The translations under genes and the position numbers were made by a program. A stretch of 64,000 nucleotides of DNA. Source: Thermomonas paludicola. Lineage in GTDB: Bacteria > Pseudomonadota > Gammaproteobacteria > Xanthomonadales > Xanthomonadaceae. The stretch covers positions 1,860,001 to 1,924,000 of the forward strand of contig NZ_CP093311.1 in the NCBI RefSeq assembly GCF_024498955.1. The letters run 5' to 3'. Each line of letters begins with the position of its first letter. The stretch's first letter is position 1. The notes below the pieces were generated by a model. It was not told the origin of the DNA, searched no databases, and worked only from the letters and a program-made list of their open reading frames with translations. Shown piece after piece: positions 19,375-27,351 of the stretch.

Positions 19375-19989
19375 TCATCCCAACAGCGCGCGCGTGAAGT
19401 GGCTGACAACGGCGGGTTGCAGCAACACGGTGAACAGCACGCCATAGGCCGCGCCCCACAGGTGCGCGCTGTGGTTGACGTTGCCATGCCCGCGGCGATC
19501 CATCCAGATGCTGTAACCCACGTACAGGATGGCGAACAAGAACGCGGGGATCGGCAGCGGAATCGGGAAGATGATCAGTTTGTTCCACGGATCGAACAGG
19601 ATGCTGGCGAACAACACGGCCGACACCCCGCCGGATGCGCCCAAGCTGCGGTAGTTGGGATCGCGCTGGTGCGACAAATAGGTGGGCAGGATCGAGACCA
19701 CGATGGCCGACAGATAGAACAGCACGAAGCCGAGCGGCGAAAGCCATTGCGAGAACACCCGCTCCACCACGCTGCCGAACGACCAGAACGTGATCATGTT
19801 GAACAGCAGGTGCATCCAGTCGGCATGCACGAAGCCGTAGGTCAACAGGCGGTCGTACTGGTGGTTGCGCCGCACCGCAGGCGGCCACAGGATCAACCTG
19901 CCCAGCAGGCGCTGGTCGGAAAACCCGCGCCAGCTCACCAGCACGGTGACCGCAATGATGATCAGGGTCAGCGGCACGGTCAGGCCCAC
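19375..19989 (-). CDS. Rhomboid-family intramembrane serine protease
   Basis: A 204-residue membrane protein with six predicted helices. The catalytic dyad is visible: Ser in LGASGGVSAVL and His in NHSAHLWGAAYG; the HADWMHLLFNM block supplies the oxyanion and L1-loop residues. Cleaves transmembrane segments of unknown substrates. The start is GTG at 19989, overlapping the end of the GST gene by ten bases; a GTG four codons later is possible. Second of three minus-strand genes (GST-rhomboid-GNAT). Confidence 0.9.
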   Translation of the reverse strand: MGLTVPLTLIIIAVTVLVSWRGFSDQRLLGRLILWPPAVRRNHQYDRLLTYGFVHADWMHLLFNMITFWSFGSVVERVFSQWLSPLGFVLFYLSAIVVSILPTYLSHQRDPNYRSLGASGGVSAVLFASILFDPWNKLIIFPIPLPIPAFLFAILYVGYSIWMDRRGHGNVNHSAHLWGAAYGVLFTVLLQPAVVSHFTRALLG

Positions 19990-20615
19990 TCCTCCAGGCC
20001 TTCGCGCTCATAAAGCGCCTTGAATGTCGGGCGCGATTTCATCCGTCTGGCAAGTTCGGCAAGCTGCGGGAAGCTGGTCGCCGACGTTGGCATGTTGCGC
20101 GCCCAGCGCATCAGCATCACCAGATGGAAATCCGGCACGGTGGGCGCGTCGCCCAGCAGGTACGGGCCGTGCGCCGCCAAATGCGCGTCGATCCGCTGCC
20201 AGTGCGCGGCCACGCGACGGGCGCATTGCGCATGCACGGCTTCGCTGTTGCTCTCGCCGGCCACTTCGCCCGGATACCACCACTGCCGCAGCAGCGGTTG
20301 CACTTCGTTGGCCAGGTCGAACATCCATTGCAGGAAATCCAGCCGCCGCGGGTCGTCAATCGCGGGGGCCAGGCCTGCGTTCGGGTGGCGCTCGGCCAGC
20401 CACAGCGCAAGCGCGGCCGCCTCGCGCTGCGGCTTGCCGTCCACGATCAAGGTGGGCACCACGCCGTTCGGGTTCAGCGCCAGATACTCGGGCGACTTCT
20501 GTGCGCGGCTGGAAAAATCCACCAGCCGCAGCTCGTGTGGCACGTCAAGTTCCAGCATCAGCCAGTGCACCAGCAGGCTGGCGGAACCGGGGGCGTAATA
20601 CAGGATGGCGTTCAT
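19980..20615 (-). CDS. Glutathione S-transferase family protein
   Basis: A 211-residue cytosolic GST-fold protein. The N-terminal thioredoxin-like half opens MNAILYYAPGSASLLVHWLML, where Ser/Tyr near position 10 is the expected glutathione-activating residue; NPNGVVPTLIVDGK carries the cis-proline. The helical C-terminal half contains LGDAPTVPDFHLVMLMRWA, the usual N-capping box. The ATG at 20615 fits the conserved start; the open frame beyond it is ignored. Substrate unknown. First gene of the GST-rhomboid-GNAT run. Confidence 0.88.
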   Translation of the reverse strand: MNAILYYAPGSASLLVHWLMLELDVPHELRLVDFSSRAQKSPEYLALNPNGVVPTLIVDGKPQREAAALALWLAERHPNAGLAPAIDDPRRLDFLQWMFDLANEVQPLLRQWWYPGEVAGESNSEAVHAQCARRVAAHWQRIDAHLAAHGPYLLGDAPTVPDFHLVMLMRWARNMPTSATSFPQLAELARRMKSRPTFKALYEREGLEEWA

Positions 20616-20732
20616 GCGGGTCTCGATGCAGGGCAATCCTGCATTTTGCACGACCGCGCAGGCCGACGCGTGACGTGCGGCAAACATTCGCCGCAACAGG
20701 CTCGGCTACCATCGCCCGATTCCTTCCGGGTG

Positions 20733-22502
20733 ATGACCACCATGCGTCTGCTTGTCCTTGCCCTGCTTGCCGCCACCACCTCGCTGGCGATGGCGTCCAA
20801 GCCCCATCTGGGCACCGTGGCCGAGCGCAGCGGCTACCGGCAGACCGGCCGCTACGACGAGGTGATTGCCCTGTGCGACGCCTATCAACGGGCGTTTCCG
20901 AAAGCGGTGCGCTGCTTCGACTTCGGCACCACCCCGCAGGGCCGGCCGATGAAAGCACTGGCGGTGTCCACCAGCGGCGCGCTGACCCCGGAAGACGCAC
21001 ACGCGCGCGGCCTGCCGGTGGTGTTGGTGCAAGGGGGCATCCACGCCGGCGAGATTGATGGCAAGGATGCAGGCTTCGGCCTGATCTCCGATCTGTTGCA
21101 GGGCAACGTGGGCCGTGGCGTGCTGGACAAGCAAGTGCTGCTGTTCGTGCCGGTGTTCAACGTGGACGGCCACGAGAATTTCCGCGCCTGGAATCGCCCC
21201 AATCAACGCGGCCCCGAGGAAATGGGCTTTCGCGTCACCGCGCAGCGCTACAACCTCAATCGCGATTACGTGAAAGCCGATGCGCCCGAGATGCAGGCGA
21301 TGCTGGCCCTGGTCAACCAGTGGGACCCGCTGGCGACGCTGGATCTGCACGTGACCGACGGCGCCAAGTTCCGCCATGACATTTCGGTGACCGGCGAACC
21401 GGTGAACGTGGGCGATGCCGGACTGCGCGAGGCCGGGCGCGCGCTGAAGGCCGGCATCATCGAACGCCTGAAGCAGCAAGGGTCGCTGCCGGTGGATTTC
21501 TACCCCAGCTTCGTCAACGAGGACGACCCGGCCTCCGGCTTCGTCGAATCCGCCTATCCGCCGCGTTTTTCCAGCGGCTATTTCCCGCTGCGCAATCGGC
21601 TGGTAATGCTGCTTGAAACGCATTCGTGGAAACCCTATCCGGAACGCGTGCGGGCCACCTACAACGCGGTGCTGGACACGCTTCAACTGGTCGCCGAACA
21701 CGGCGCGCAATGGCGGCAGGCAGCGCTCGACGCCGACGCCCGCGCTGCCGCATTGGGCGGGCAGCCGGTGCCGCTGGATTACACCACCACCGCCGACAAG
21801 CGCATCATCGATTTCCTCGGCTATGCCTACCGCCGCACGCCATCAGACGTGTCCGGCGCCAGCATGGTGCAGTACGACGAGCGCACCCCGCAGCTGTGGA
21901 TGCTGCCGCTGCGCGACACCATCGTGCCGAACCGCGTCGTGGACGCGCCCAAGGCCGGCTACATCGTGCCCGCCGAATACGCCGCGCAGGTCGGCAGGCA
22001 GCTGGCGCTGCACGGCATTGCTTTCCGGCGACTGGACAAACCGCTGGCGCAGGCCACCGTGCAGGTGTTCATGGCCGACGCGGTGACATTCGCAGCCACG
22101 CCGGTGGAGGGCCACCAACGCGCCACGCTGAAAGGACAGTGGAATGCCGCCGGTGAACCTATCGGCGCCGGCGCGCTGTTCGTGCCGATTGCACAGGCCA
22201 AGGCGCGGCTGCTGATGCAGATCCTGGAGCCGCAAGCGCCCGATTCGCTGGCGGCGTGGGGCAGCTTCAACAACAGCTTCGAGCGCAAGGAGTACATGGA
22301 ATCCTACGTGGCCGAAGAACAGGCGCGGCTGATGCTGGACAAGGATCCGGCGCTGAAGGCCGAGTTCCAGGCCAGGCTCAAGGACGATGCCGCGTTTGCC
22401 GCCAACCCGCGCGCGCGCCTGGAGTTTTTTGCCCGCCGCCATCCGGCCTGGGATCGCAACTACAACCGCTACCCGGTGCTGCGCACCGACGTGCTCCCCT
22501 GA
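20733..22502 (+). CDS. Secreted M14-family metallocarboxypeptidase
   Basis: A 589-residue zinc peptidase with an N-terminal signal peptide (MRLLVLALLAATTSLAMA). Zinc ligands: His and Glu of GGIHAGEIDGKD and the later His of TLDLHVTDG; the catalytic Glu is in RLVMLLETHSWKPY. The C-terminal 200 residues form an additional beta-rich domain typical of bacterial M14 proteins that act in the periplasm on peptides or muropeptides. The start could be 20733 or 20742; the second places the signal peptide at the very N terminus. Stands alone between divergent GST and the RNase pair. Confidence 0.9.
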   Translation: MTTMRLLVLALLAATTSLAMASKPHLGTVAERSGYRQTGRYDEVIALCDAYQRAFPKAVRCFDFGTTPQGRPMKALAVSTSGALTPEDAHARGLPVVLVQGGIHAGEIDGKDAGFGLISDLLQGNVGRGVLDKQVLLFVPVFNVDGHENFRAWNRPNQRGPEEMGFRVTAQRYNLNRDYVKADAPEMQAMLALVNQWDPLATLDLHVTDGAKFRHDISVTGEPVNVGDAGLREAGRALKAGIIERLKQQGSLPVDFYPSFVNEDDPASGFVESAYPPRFSSGYFPLRNRLVMLLETHSWKPYPERVRATYNAVLDTLQLVAEHGAQWRQAALDADARAAALGGQPVPLDYTTTADKRIIDFLGYAYRRTPSDVSGASMVQYDERTPQLWMLPLRDTIVPNRVVDAPKAGYIVPAEYAAQVGRQLALHGIAFRRLDKPLAQATVQVFMADAVTFAATPVEGHQRATLKGQWNAAGEPIGAGALFVPIAQAKARLLMQILEPQAPDSLAAWGSFNNSFERKEYMESYVAEEQARLMLDKDPALKAEFQARLKDDAAFAANPRARLEFFARRHPAWDRNYNRYPVLRTDVLP

Positions 22503-22526
22503 GTCTGCCACGGAGACGCATCCACC

Positions 22527-23027
22527 ATGGCCCGTCACCCCCGCACTTCGCGGTTCACCTGGCTGACATGGCTTTTGCTGCTGGCCGGGCTTGCCATGCT
22601 CTGGCAGCAGCGCTCATCGGGCAACGCCAGTGGCGCCGCGCCCATCACCCCGTCCGCGCCGGTGGCAGGATTGCCGCACCCGGCCCCCGGTGTCGCCCAG
22701 ACGGCGTCGCCCGCAGCCAGCCGCCCAGTACCCCCTGCCGCACTGCCGGCATTCCTGCCGCCCCAGGCACTCGGCACCATCGCCCTGATCCAGCGCGGCG
22801 GGCCGTTTCCGCACCCGCAGGATGGCAACGTGTTCGGCAATCACGAAGGCCGCCTGCCGCGCCAGCCACGCGGCTGGTACCGCGAATACACGGTGGACAC
22901 GCCGGGGTTGAACCATCGCGGCGCGCGCCGCGTGGTGACCGGCGGCAACCCGCCCCGCGCGTGGTATTACAGTGACGACCACTACCGCAGCTTCCGCAGT
23001 TTCGACGCGCCGCAGGCCCTGCAATGA
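22527..23027 (+). CDS. Barnase/RNase Sa-type ribonuclease with N-terminal anchor
   Basis: A guanyl-specific ribonuclease of the N1/T1/barnase family. The catalytic set is seen in the C-terminal domain (about 75-160): Glu120 in WYREYTV, Arg134/135 in RGARRVVTGG, His152 in DDHYRSF. The N terminus is a hydrophobic helix (12-26), either a signal peptide or a membrane anchor, then a Pro/Ala linker, so the RNase is exported or held at the periplasmic face. Its stop overlaps the ATG of the next gene, a barstar-like inhibitor, as in known secreted RNase/inhibitor pairs. Upstream gene ends 25 bases away. Confidence 0.9.
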   Translation: MARHPRTSRFTWLTWLLLLAGLAMLWQQRSSGNASGAAPITPSAPVAGLPHPAPGVAQTASPAASRPVPPAALPAFLPPQALGTIALIQRGGPFPHPQDGNVFGNHEGRLPRQPRGWYREYTVDTPGLNHRGARRVVTGGNPPRAWYYSDDHYRSFRSFDAPQALQ

Positions 23028-23458
23028 ACGACGACGATTTCGCATTGGCGCTGGACGATCCGCGACAGGCGGGCGTTTTTTTCGTCACCGCAGACGACCT
23101 CACGGTGCTGGCCAGCGCCGCGCACGACGCCGACCTGCTGGTGCGCCAGATCGACCTGGCGGGCTGCGAAGGCAAGGAGCTCCTGCTGCAGCGCATCGCC
23201 GAGGCGCTGGCAACCCCTGCCGGGCAGGGCCGCAACTGGGATGCGCTGGGCGACCAGCTGCGCGACCTGTCCTGGCTGCCTGCCCAGGGCTATGCGCTGC
23301 TGTTCGCACACGCCGATGCCCTGCGCGACGCGGGCGAAGCGGCCTTCGACGTGCTGCTGGACATCCTGGATGAAACCACGGTGGATTGGCAGGAGCGCAA
23401 CCGGCCGTTCTGGGCATTCCTGGCGCTGCCCGACGAGGATTTCCCGGACGCGCCGTGA
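23024..23458 (+). CDS. Barstar-like ribonuclease inhibitor
   Basis: A 144-residue acidic protein of the barstar (RNase inhibitor) family: ...IDLAGCEGKELLLQRIAEAL followed by NWDALGDQLRDLSW, the helix and loop that plug the barnase active site in the well-studied pair. No signal peptide, so it protects the cytoplasm before export of the RNase. The ATG overlaps the RNase stop (ATGA), tying their translation together. The C-terminal half after ALLFAHADAL is longer than in the Bacillus protein. Confidence 0.88.
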   Translation: MNDDDFALALDDPRQAGVFFVTADDLTVLASAAHDADLLVRQIDLAGCEGKELLLQRIAEALATPAGQGRNWDALGDQLRDLSWLPAQGYALLFAHADALRDAGEAAFDVLLDILDETTVDWQERNRPFWAFLALPDEDFPDAP

Positions 23459-23489
23459 GCGCATCCATGGCCCGCGCTAGCATAGGCAG

Positions 23490-24041
23490 ATGGACAGACG
23501 CACCGCCCCCACCTTTCGCAACGCCACCGAAGACGATCTCGCCGCGCTGGTCGCACTGGTGACGTGCAGCTATCGCGGCGACACCAGCCGCGCGGGCTGG
23601 ACCACCGAAGCCGACCTGCTGGACGGCAACCGCATCGACGCCGACGTGCTGCGCGCGGATTTGCAACGCCCACTCAGCCGCGTCGTGGTCATGGAAGAGA
23701 GCGCCGCGCTGGTGGCCTGCGCGCATGTCTGCGCCGATGGCGACGCCGGCTATTTCGGCATGTTTGCGGTCGCACCGGAGCGGCAGGGCAGCGGCATCGG
23801 CAAACAGCTGCTGGCCGAATGCGAACGCATCGCTGGCGACGACTGGCAGCTGCCGGCGATGCGCATGACGGTGATCGACGTGCGCGACGAGCTGATCGCC
23901 TTCTATCAGCGCCGCGGTTACCGCCGCACCGGCGTCTTCAAGCCATTCCCCTATGGCGATGCGCGATTCGGCCTGCCCAAGCGCGCTGACCTGCGCTTTG
24001 AAGTGCTGGAAAAACGCCTGCGCGCGGAGGCGTTGGCATGA
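23490..24041 (+). CDS. GNAT-family N-acetyltransferase
   Basis: A 183-residue acetyltransferase with the acetyl-CoA motif A MFAVAPERQGSGIGKQLLAECE (Q-x-x-G-x-G pattern) and the C-terminal YQRRGYRRTGVFKPFPYGDARFG block found in small-molecule acetylating GNAT proteins. Substrate cannot be told. It overlaps the following Rieske gene by four bases (ATGA), so they are translated together. Confidence 0.87.
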   Translation: MDRRTAPTFRNATEDDLAALVALVTCSYRGDTSRAGWTTEADLLDGNRIDADVLRADLQRPLSRVVVMEESAALVACAHVCADGDAGYFGMFAVAPERQGSGIGKQLLAECERIAGDDWQLPAMRMTVIDVRDELIAFYQRRGYRRTGVFKPFPYGDARFGLPKRADLRFEVLEKRLRAEALA

Positions 24042-24367
24042 GTGACACCTGGACCTTCGTCTGCACCACGCTGGACCTGCTGCCGGGCGAAATGAAAGTC
24101 GCGTTCGACGAGGCGACCGGCACCCCGATCGCGGTGTTCAATCTGGACGGCATGTTCTACGCGCTGGAAGACCAGTGCACGCACGAGGATTTCGAACTGT
24201 CGGCCGGGCATTTCGACGCCGCCACCGGCCAGGTGGAATGCGTGCTGCACGGCGCGCGCTTCGACGTGCGCGAAGGCAGCGCACTGTGCGCACCCGCCTA
24301 CGAACCGGTCGCCAAGTTCCCGGTCAAGGTGGAAGACGGCAAGGTGTTCGTGCGCGACGACCGCTGA
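24038..24367 (+). CDS. Rieske [2Fe-2S] ferredoxin-like protein
   Basis: A 109-residue stand-alone Rieske domain, as in the ferredoxin components of aromatic-ring oxygenases. Cluster ligands are visible as C-T-H in DQCTHEDFEL and C-x-x-H in ECVLHGARFDV. Soluble, no anchor. No oxygenase gene is nearby, so its electron acceptor is unknown. Last gene of the GNAT-Rieske pair; followed by the TonB receptor promoter region. Confidence 0.9.
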   Translation: MSDTWTFVCTTLDLLPGEMKVAFDEATGTPIAVFNLDGMFYALEDQCTHEDFELSAGHFDAATGQVECVLHGARFDVREGSALCAPAYEPVAKFPVKVEDGKVFVRDDR

Positions 24368-24440
24368 ACCCGGCGCACAGCGGCCAACACGGTCTGGATG
24401 GCAGGTGCATTCACGTGCTTGGTTGATTGGTATTGCACAT

Positions 24441-24459
24441 GCGAATTGTTCTCATTAAC
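24441..24459 (+). promoter_or_regulatory. Putative Fur box upstream of the TonB receptor
   Basis: The 19-base stretch beginning GCGAATTGTT matches the Fur consensus at about 12 of 19 positions, with the strongest agreement in the TTCTCATTAAC half. It lies 50 bases upstream of a siderophore-type receptor gene, where iron repression is expected. Confidence 0.5.
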
Positions 24460-24509
24460 ATGTTGCGCTTCAGTGCACGTCGCGCCGCAACCTGCCCAAG
24501 AGAACAACG

Positions 24510-26645
24510 ATGCAGTCTTCCCGCAGCACCGCCTTCCGCCTGTCCCGCACCCGCCTCACCTTCGCCATCACGCTGGCGCTGTGCGCGCCCGCCTTCGCTG
24601 GCAATGACGTCGATGACGCCAGCAAGCGCGACCCCGCCAAGGACGTCGATGCGGTGATCGTGGTCGGCCAGCGTTACCTGCCGGATTACAACGTCCGCCA
24701 GACGCGCGGCGCCACCAGGACCGATACCCCGCTGATCAACGTGCCGCAATCGGTCACCGTGGTCACCGACAAGCTGGTCGCCGACCAGGCCATCACCAGC
24801 ATGGGCGATGCGTTCCGCTACATGCCAGGCGTGGGCACGGCCCAGGGTGAAGGCAACCGCGACACCCCGGTGCTGCGCGGCAACAGCACCACCGGCGACT
24901 TCTTCATGGATGGCATCCGCGATGACGTGCAGTACTTCCGCGACGTGTACAACATCGAGCGCATCGAAGCGCTGAAAGGCGCCAACGCGATGATCTTCGG
25001 GCGCGGCGGCAGCGGCGGCGTGATCAACCGCGTCACCCGCCAGGCCGACGGCATGAACCATCGCAGCGGTTCGCTGCAGCTGGGCTCCGGCGAGCGCCGG
25101 CGTGGCACGCTGGACTACGGCGTGGGCATCGGTGATGACGCCGGCTTCCGTATCAATGCCGTGTATGAAAACTCCGACAGCTTCCGCGACGGATTCAACG
25201 TCAAGCGTTACGGCGCCAATCCGACATTCGGCATCGACTTCGGAAACAGCACCCGCCTGCAGCTCTCCTACGAGCATTTCCATGACCAGCGCACCGCCGA
25301 CCGCGGCGTCCCGTCGTTCCAGGGCAAGCCGGTGGACACCGACCCATCGACCTTCTTCGGCAACCCCGATCTGAGCGTGACCAAGGCGACCGTGGACGCG
25401 TTCGATGCCACCCTCGACCACGCCTTCAGCGACACCCTCAGCCTGCGCAACCACCTGCGCTGGGCCGACTACGACAAGATGTACCAGAACGTGTTCCCGG
25501 GCGCGGTGGACAACACCGGCACCCAGGTCACCCTGTCCGCCTACAGCAACGCCACCCAGCGCCGCAACCTGTTCAACCAGACCGACCTGGTGTGGAAGCT
25601 CGCCAGCGGCAGCGTCCGGCACACCGTGCTGATGGGCGCCGAACTGGGTCGCCAGGTCACCGACAACTTCCGCACCACCGGCTATTTCGCCCCGGGCACC
25701 AACGTGGTGCCGGTCGCCAATCCGATGGTCAACGTGCCGGTCGATTTCCACCAGAGCGCCACCGACGCCGACAACCACGGCGTGGCCGAGGTGGCGGCGG
25801 TTTACCTGCAGGACCAGATCGAGTTCTCATCGCAATGGCAGGCGATCATTGGTGTCCGTCACGACGATTTCCGGGTGGATCTGCGCAACAATCGCACTGG
25901 CCAGATGTTTCGCAGCGACGATGGCTTGCTGTCACCGCGCGCCGGCCTGATCTACAAGCCGTTCGAGCAAGTCTCGTTCTATGCCAGCTACAGCAAGGCA
26001 TTCCAGCCGCGCGCCGGGGATCAGCTCTCGTCGCTCAGTGCCAGCAATGCCTCGCTGAAGCCGGAAAGCTTCCTCAACCGCGAGATCGGCGCCAAGTGGG
26101 ATATCCAGAAAGACCTGCAGGCCAGCCTGGCCGTGTACCGGCTGGACCGCAGCAATGTGGCAGTGGTGGATCCGACTGACGTCAGCAAGATGCTTCTGGT
26201 CGATGGCCAGTATGTGCGCGGCGTGGAGGTCGGCATTGCCGGGCGCATCACCGATGCCTGGCAGCTGATGGGCGGCTACGCCTACCAGACCGGTGAAATC
26301 ACCGCCACGCAGTCGGCCACCGCCCTCAAGGGCAATCGTTTGGCGCAATTGCCCCGGCAGTCGGCCTCGCTGTGGAATCGCTATGACATCAATTCCACCT
26401 TCGGCGTCGGGCTGGGCATCGTCTATCGCGGGGCGATTTTCGCCAACGTGGACAATCAGGTCACCCTGCCCGCCTTCACCCGCTTCGACGGCGCGCTGTA
26501 CTGGACGGTGAGCCCGACGCTGCAACTGCAGCTCAATGTCGAAAACCTTGCCAACAAACGCTATTTCGCCAGTGCCAACAGCAACAACAACATCAGCCCA
26601 GGTGCGCCACGCAGCGCGTGGTTGAGCGTCAATTTCCGCTACTGA
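24510..26645 (+). CDS. TonB-dependent siderophore receptor
   Basis: A 711-residue outer-membrane beta-barrel importer of ferric siderophore, likely of the catecholate type. In order: signal peptide, a TonB-box-like DAVIVVGQRY, the plug domain (about 70-200) with VPQSVTVVTDKLVADQ, PVLRGNSTTGDFFMDGIRD and LKGANAMIFGRGGSGGVINR, then a 22-strand barrel ending in the aromatic C terminus NFRY recognised by the BAM machinery. Start ATG 24510. A Fur-like site lies upstream and a PepSY-type gene follows at eight bases, a common iron-uptake pairing. Confidence 0.93.
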   Translation: MQSSRSTAFRLSRTRLTFAITLALCAPAFAGNDVDDASKRDPAKDVDAVIVVGQRYLPDYNVRQTRGATRTDTPLINVPQSVTVVTDKLVADQAITSMGDAFRYMPGVGTAQGEGNRDTPVLRGNSTTGDFFMDGIRDDVQYFRDVYNIERIEALKGANAMIFGRGGSGGVINRVTRQADGMNHRSGSLQLGSGERRRGTLDYGVGIGDDAGFRINAVYENSDSFRDGFNVKRYGANPTFGIDFGNSTRLQLSYEHFHDQRTADRGVPSFQGKPVDTDPSTFFGNPDLSVTKATVDAFDATLDHAFSDTLSLRNHLRWADYDKMYQNVFPGAVDNTGTQVTLSAYSNATQRRNLFNQTDLVWKLASGSVRHTVLMGAELGRQVTDNFRTTGYFAPGTNVVPVANPMVNVPVDFHQSATDADNHGVAEVAAVYLQDQIEFSSQWQAIIGVRHDDFRVDLRNNRTGQMFRSDDGLLSPRAGLIYKPFEQVSFYASYSKAFQPRAGDQLSSLSASNASLKPESFLNREIGAKWDIQKDLQASLAVYRLDRSNVAVVDPTDVSKMLLVDGQYVRGVEVGIAGRITDAWQLMGGYAYQTGEITATQSATALKGNRLAQLPRQSASLWNRYDINSTFGVGLGIVYRGAIFANVDNQVTLPAFTRFDGALYWTVSPTLQLQLNVENLANKRYFASANSNNNISPGAPRSAWLSVNFRY

Positions 26646-26653
26646 GCCGATCC

Positions 26654-27283
26654 ATGAGCAGCAATGGCAATGCCATTCGTCGCCGCAACACCCGCTATCG
26701 CTGGATTCGCCAGTTGCATCTGTGGGTGGGTGCTTGGGGCGCGTTGGCGGCGCTGCTCTACGGCTTCACCGGACTGGTGATGAACCACCGGTTCGGTGAT
26801 GGCGCATGGCCGCAGGGAGACACCACGGAAGTGGCGCGCACCCAGCTGGCAATTCCCGTGGAAGCCCGCAACACGCCCGAAGAATTGTCGCTGTGGCTGC
26901 GCAGTCATCGGCAACTGGATGCCCAGCTCATCCGCAAGGGTGGGCCAGGCGGCAGCGACAGGACATCCGCAGGCAAGTGGACGCTGAGCGGCGGCAGCGC
27001 CGGCAATTCGTGGGCGGTGGAGTACGTGCCCGGCAGTGACAGCGCCAGCCTCAAGCGCAGCCATCACTCGCTGCTGGCCGCACTCAACCGCCTGCACAAA
27101 GCCGTGGGCGGCAGCCCGCTCTGGGTCGTGCTGGCCGACAGCTTCGCCATCGGCATGGTGTTGCTGGGCCTGTCCGGCATCTGGATGTGGGCACGCGGCC
27201 GCAGCGTGCGCGAGATGGCGCTCAGCGTGATGGGCTTCGCCACGCTGGCGTTCACGGCGGTCGTGGGGCTGGCGCTGGGCTAA
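26654..27283 (+). CDS. PepSY-associated transmembrane protein
   Basis: A 209-residue inner-membrane protein with helices near 25-45, 155-175 and 185-205. WIRQLHLWVGAWGALAALLYGFTGLVMNHR and the histidine pairs KRSHHSLLAALNRLHKAVGG are typical of the PepSY-associated TM family, proposed to reduce or release iron from siderophores in the periplasm. It follows the receptor gene by eight bases, so the two form an iron-uptake unit. Histidines in the membrane segments suggest haem or metal binding. Confidence 0.82.
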   Translation: MSSNGNAIRRRNTRYRWIRQLHLWVGAWGALAALLYGFTGLVMNHRFGDGAWPQGDTTEVARTQLAIPVEARNTPEELSLWLRSHRQLDAQLIRKGGPGGSDRTSAGKWTLSGGSAGNSWAVEYVPGSDSASLKRSHHSLLAALNRLHKAVGGSPLWVVLADSFAIGMVLLGLSGIWMWARGRSVREMALSVMGFATLAFTAVVGLALG

Positions 27284-27298
27284 CCCGCCGGCAGGTCA

Positions 27299-27337
27299 GG
27301 CGGCGCCCGGGCAAGGCCGGGGCGCTGCCTTGTTTTC
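27299..27337 (+). terminator. Likely terminator after the iron-uptake pair
   Basis: An imperfect GC-rich stem formed by GGCGGCGCCC and GGGGCGCTGCC is followed by TTGTTTT. It lies 16 bases after the PepSY-type gene and between convergent genes. Confidence 0.5.
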
Positions 27338-27351
27338 GGGCAGGCGGACCG

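Noticed and set aside
24411..25778. 455-codon minus-strand reading frame
   Set aside because: Antisense to the TonB receptor; no motif.
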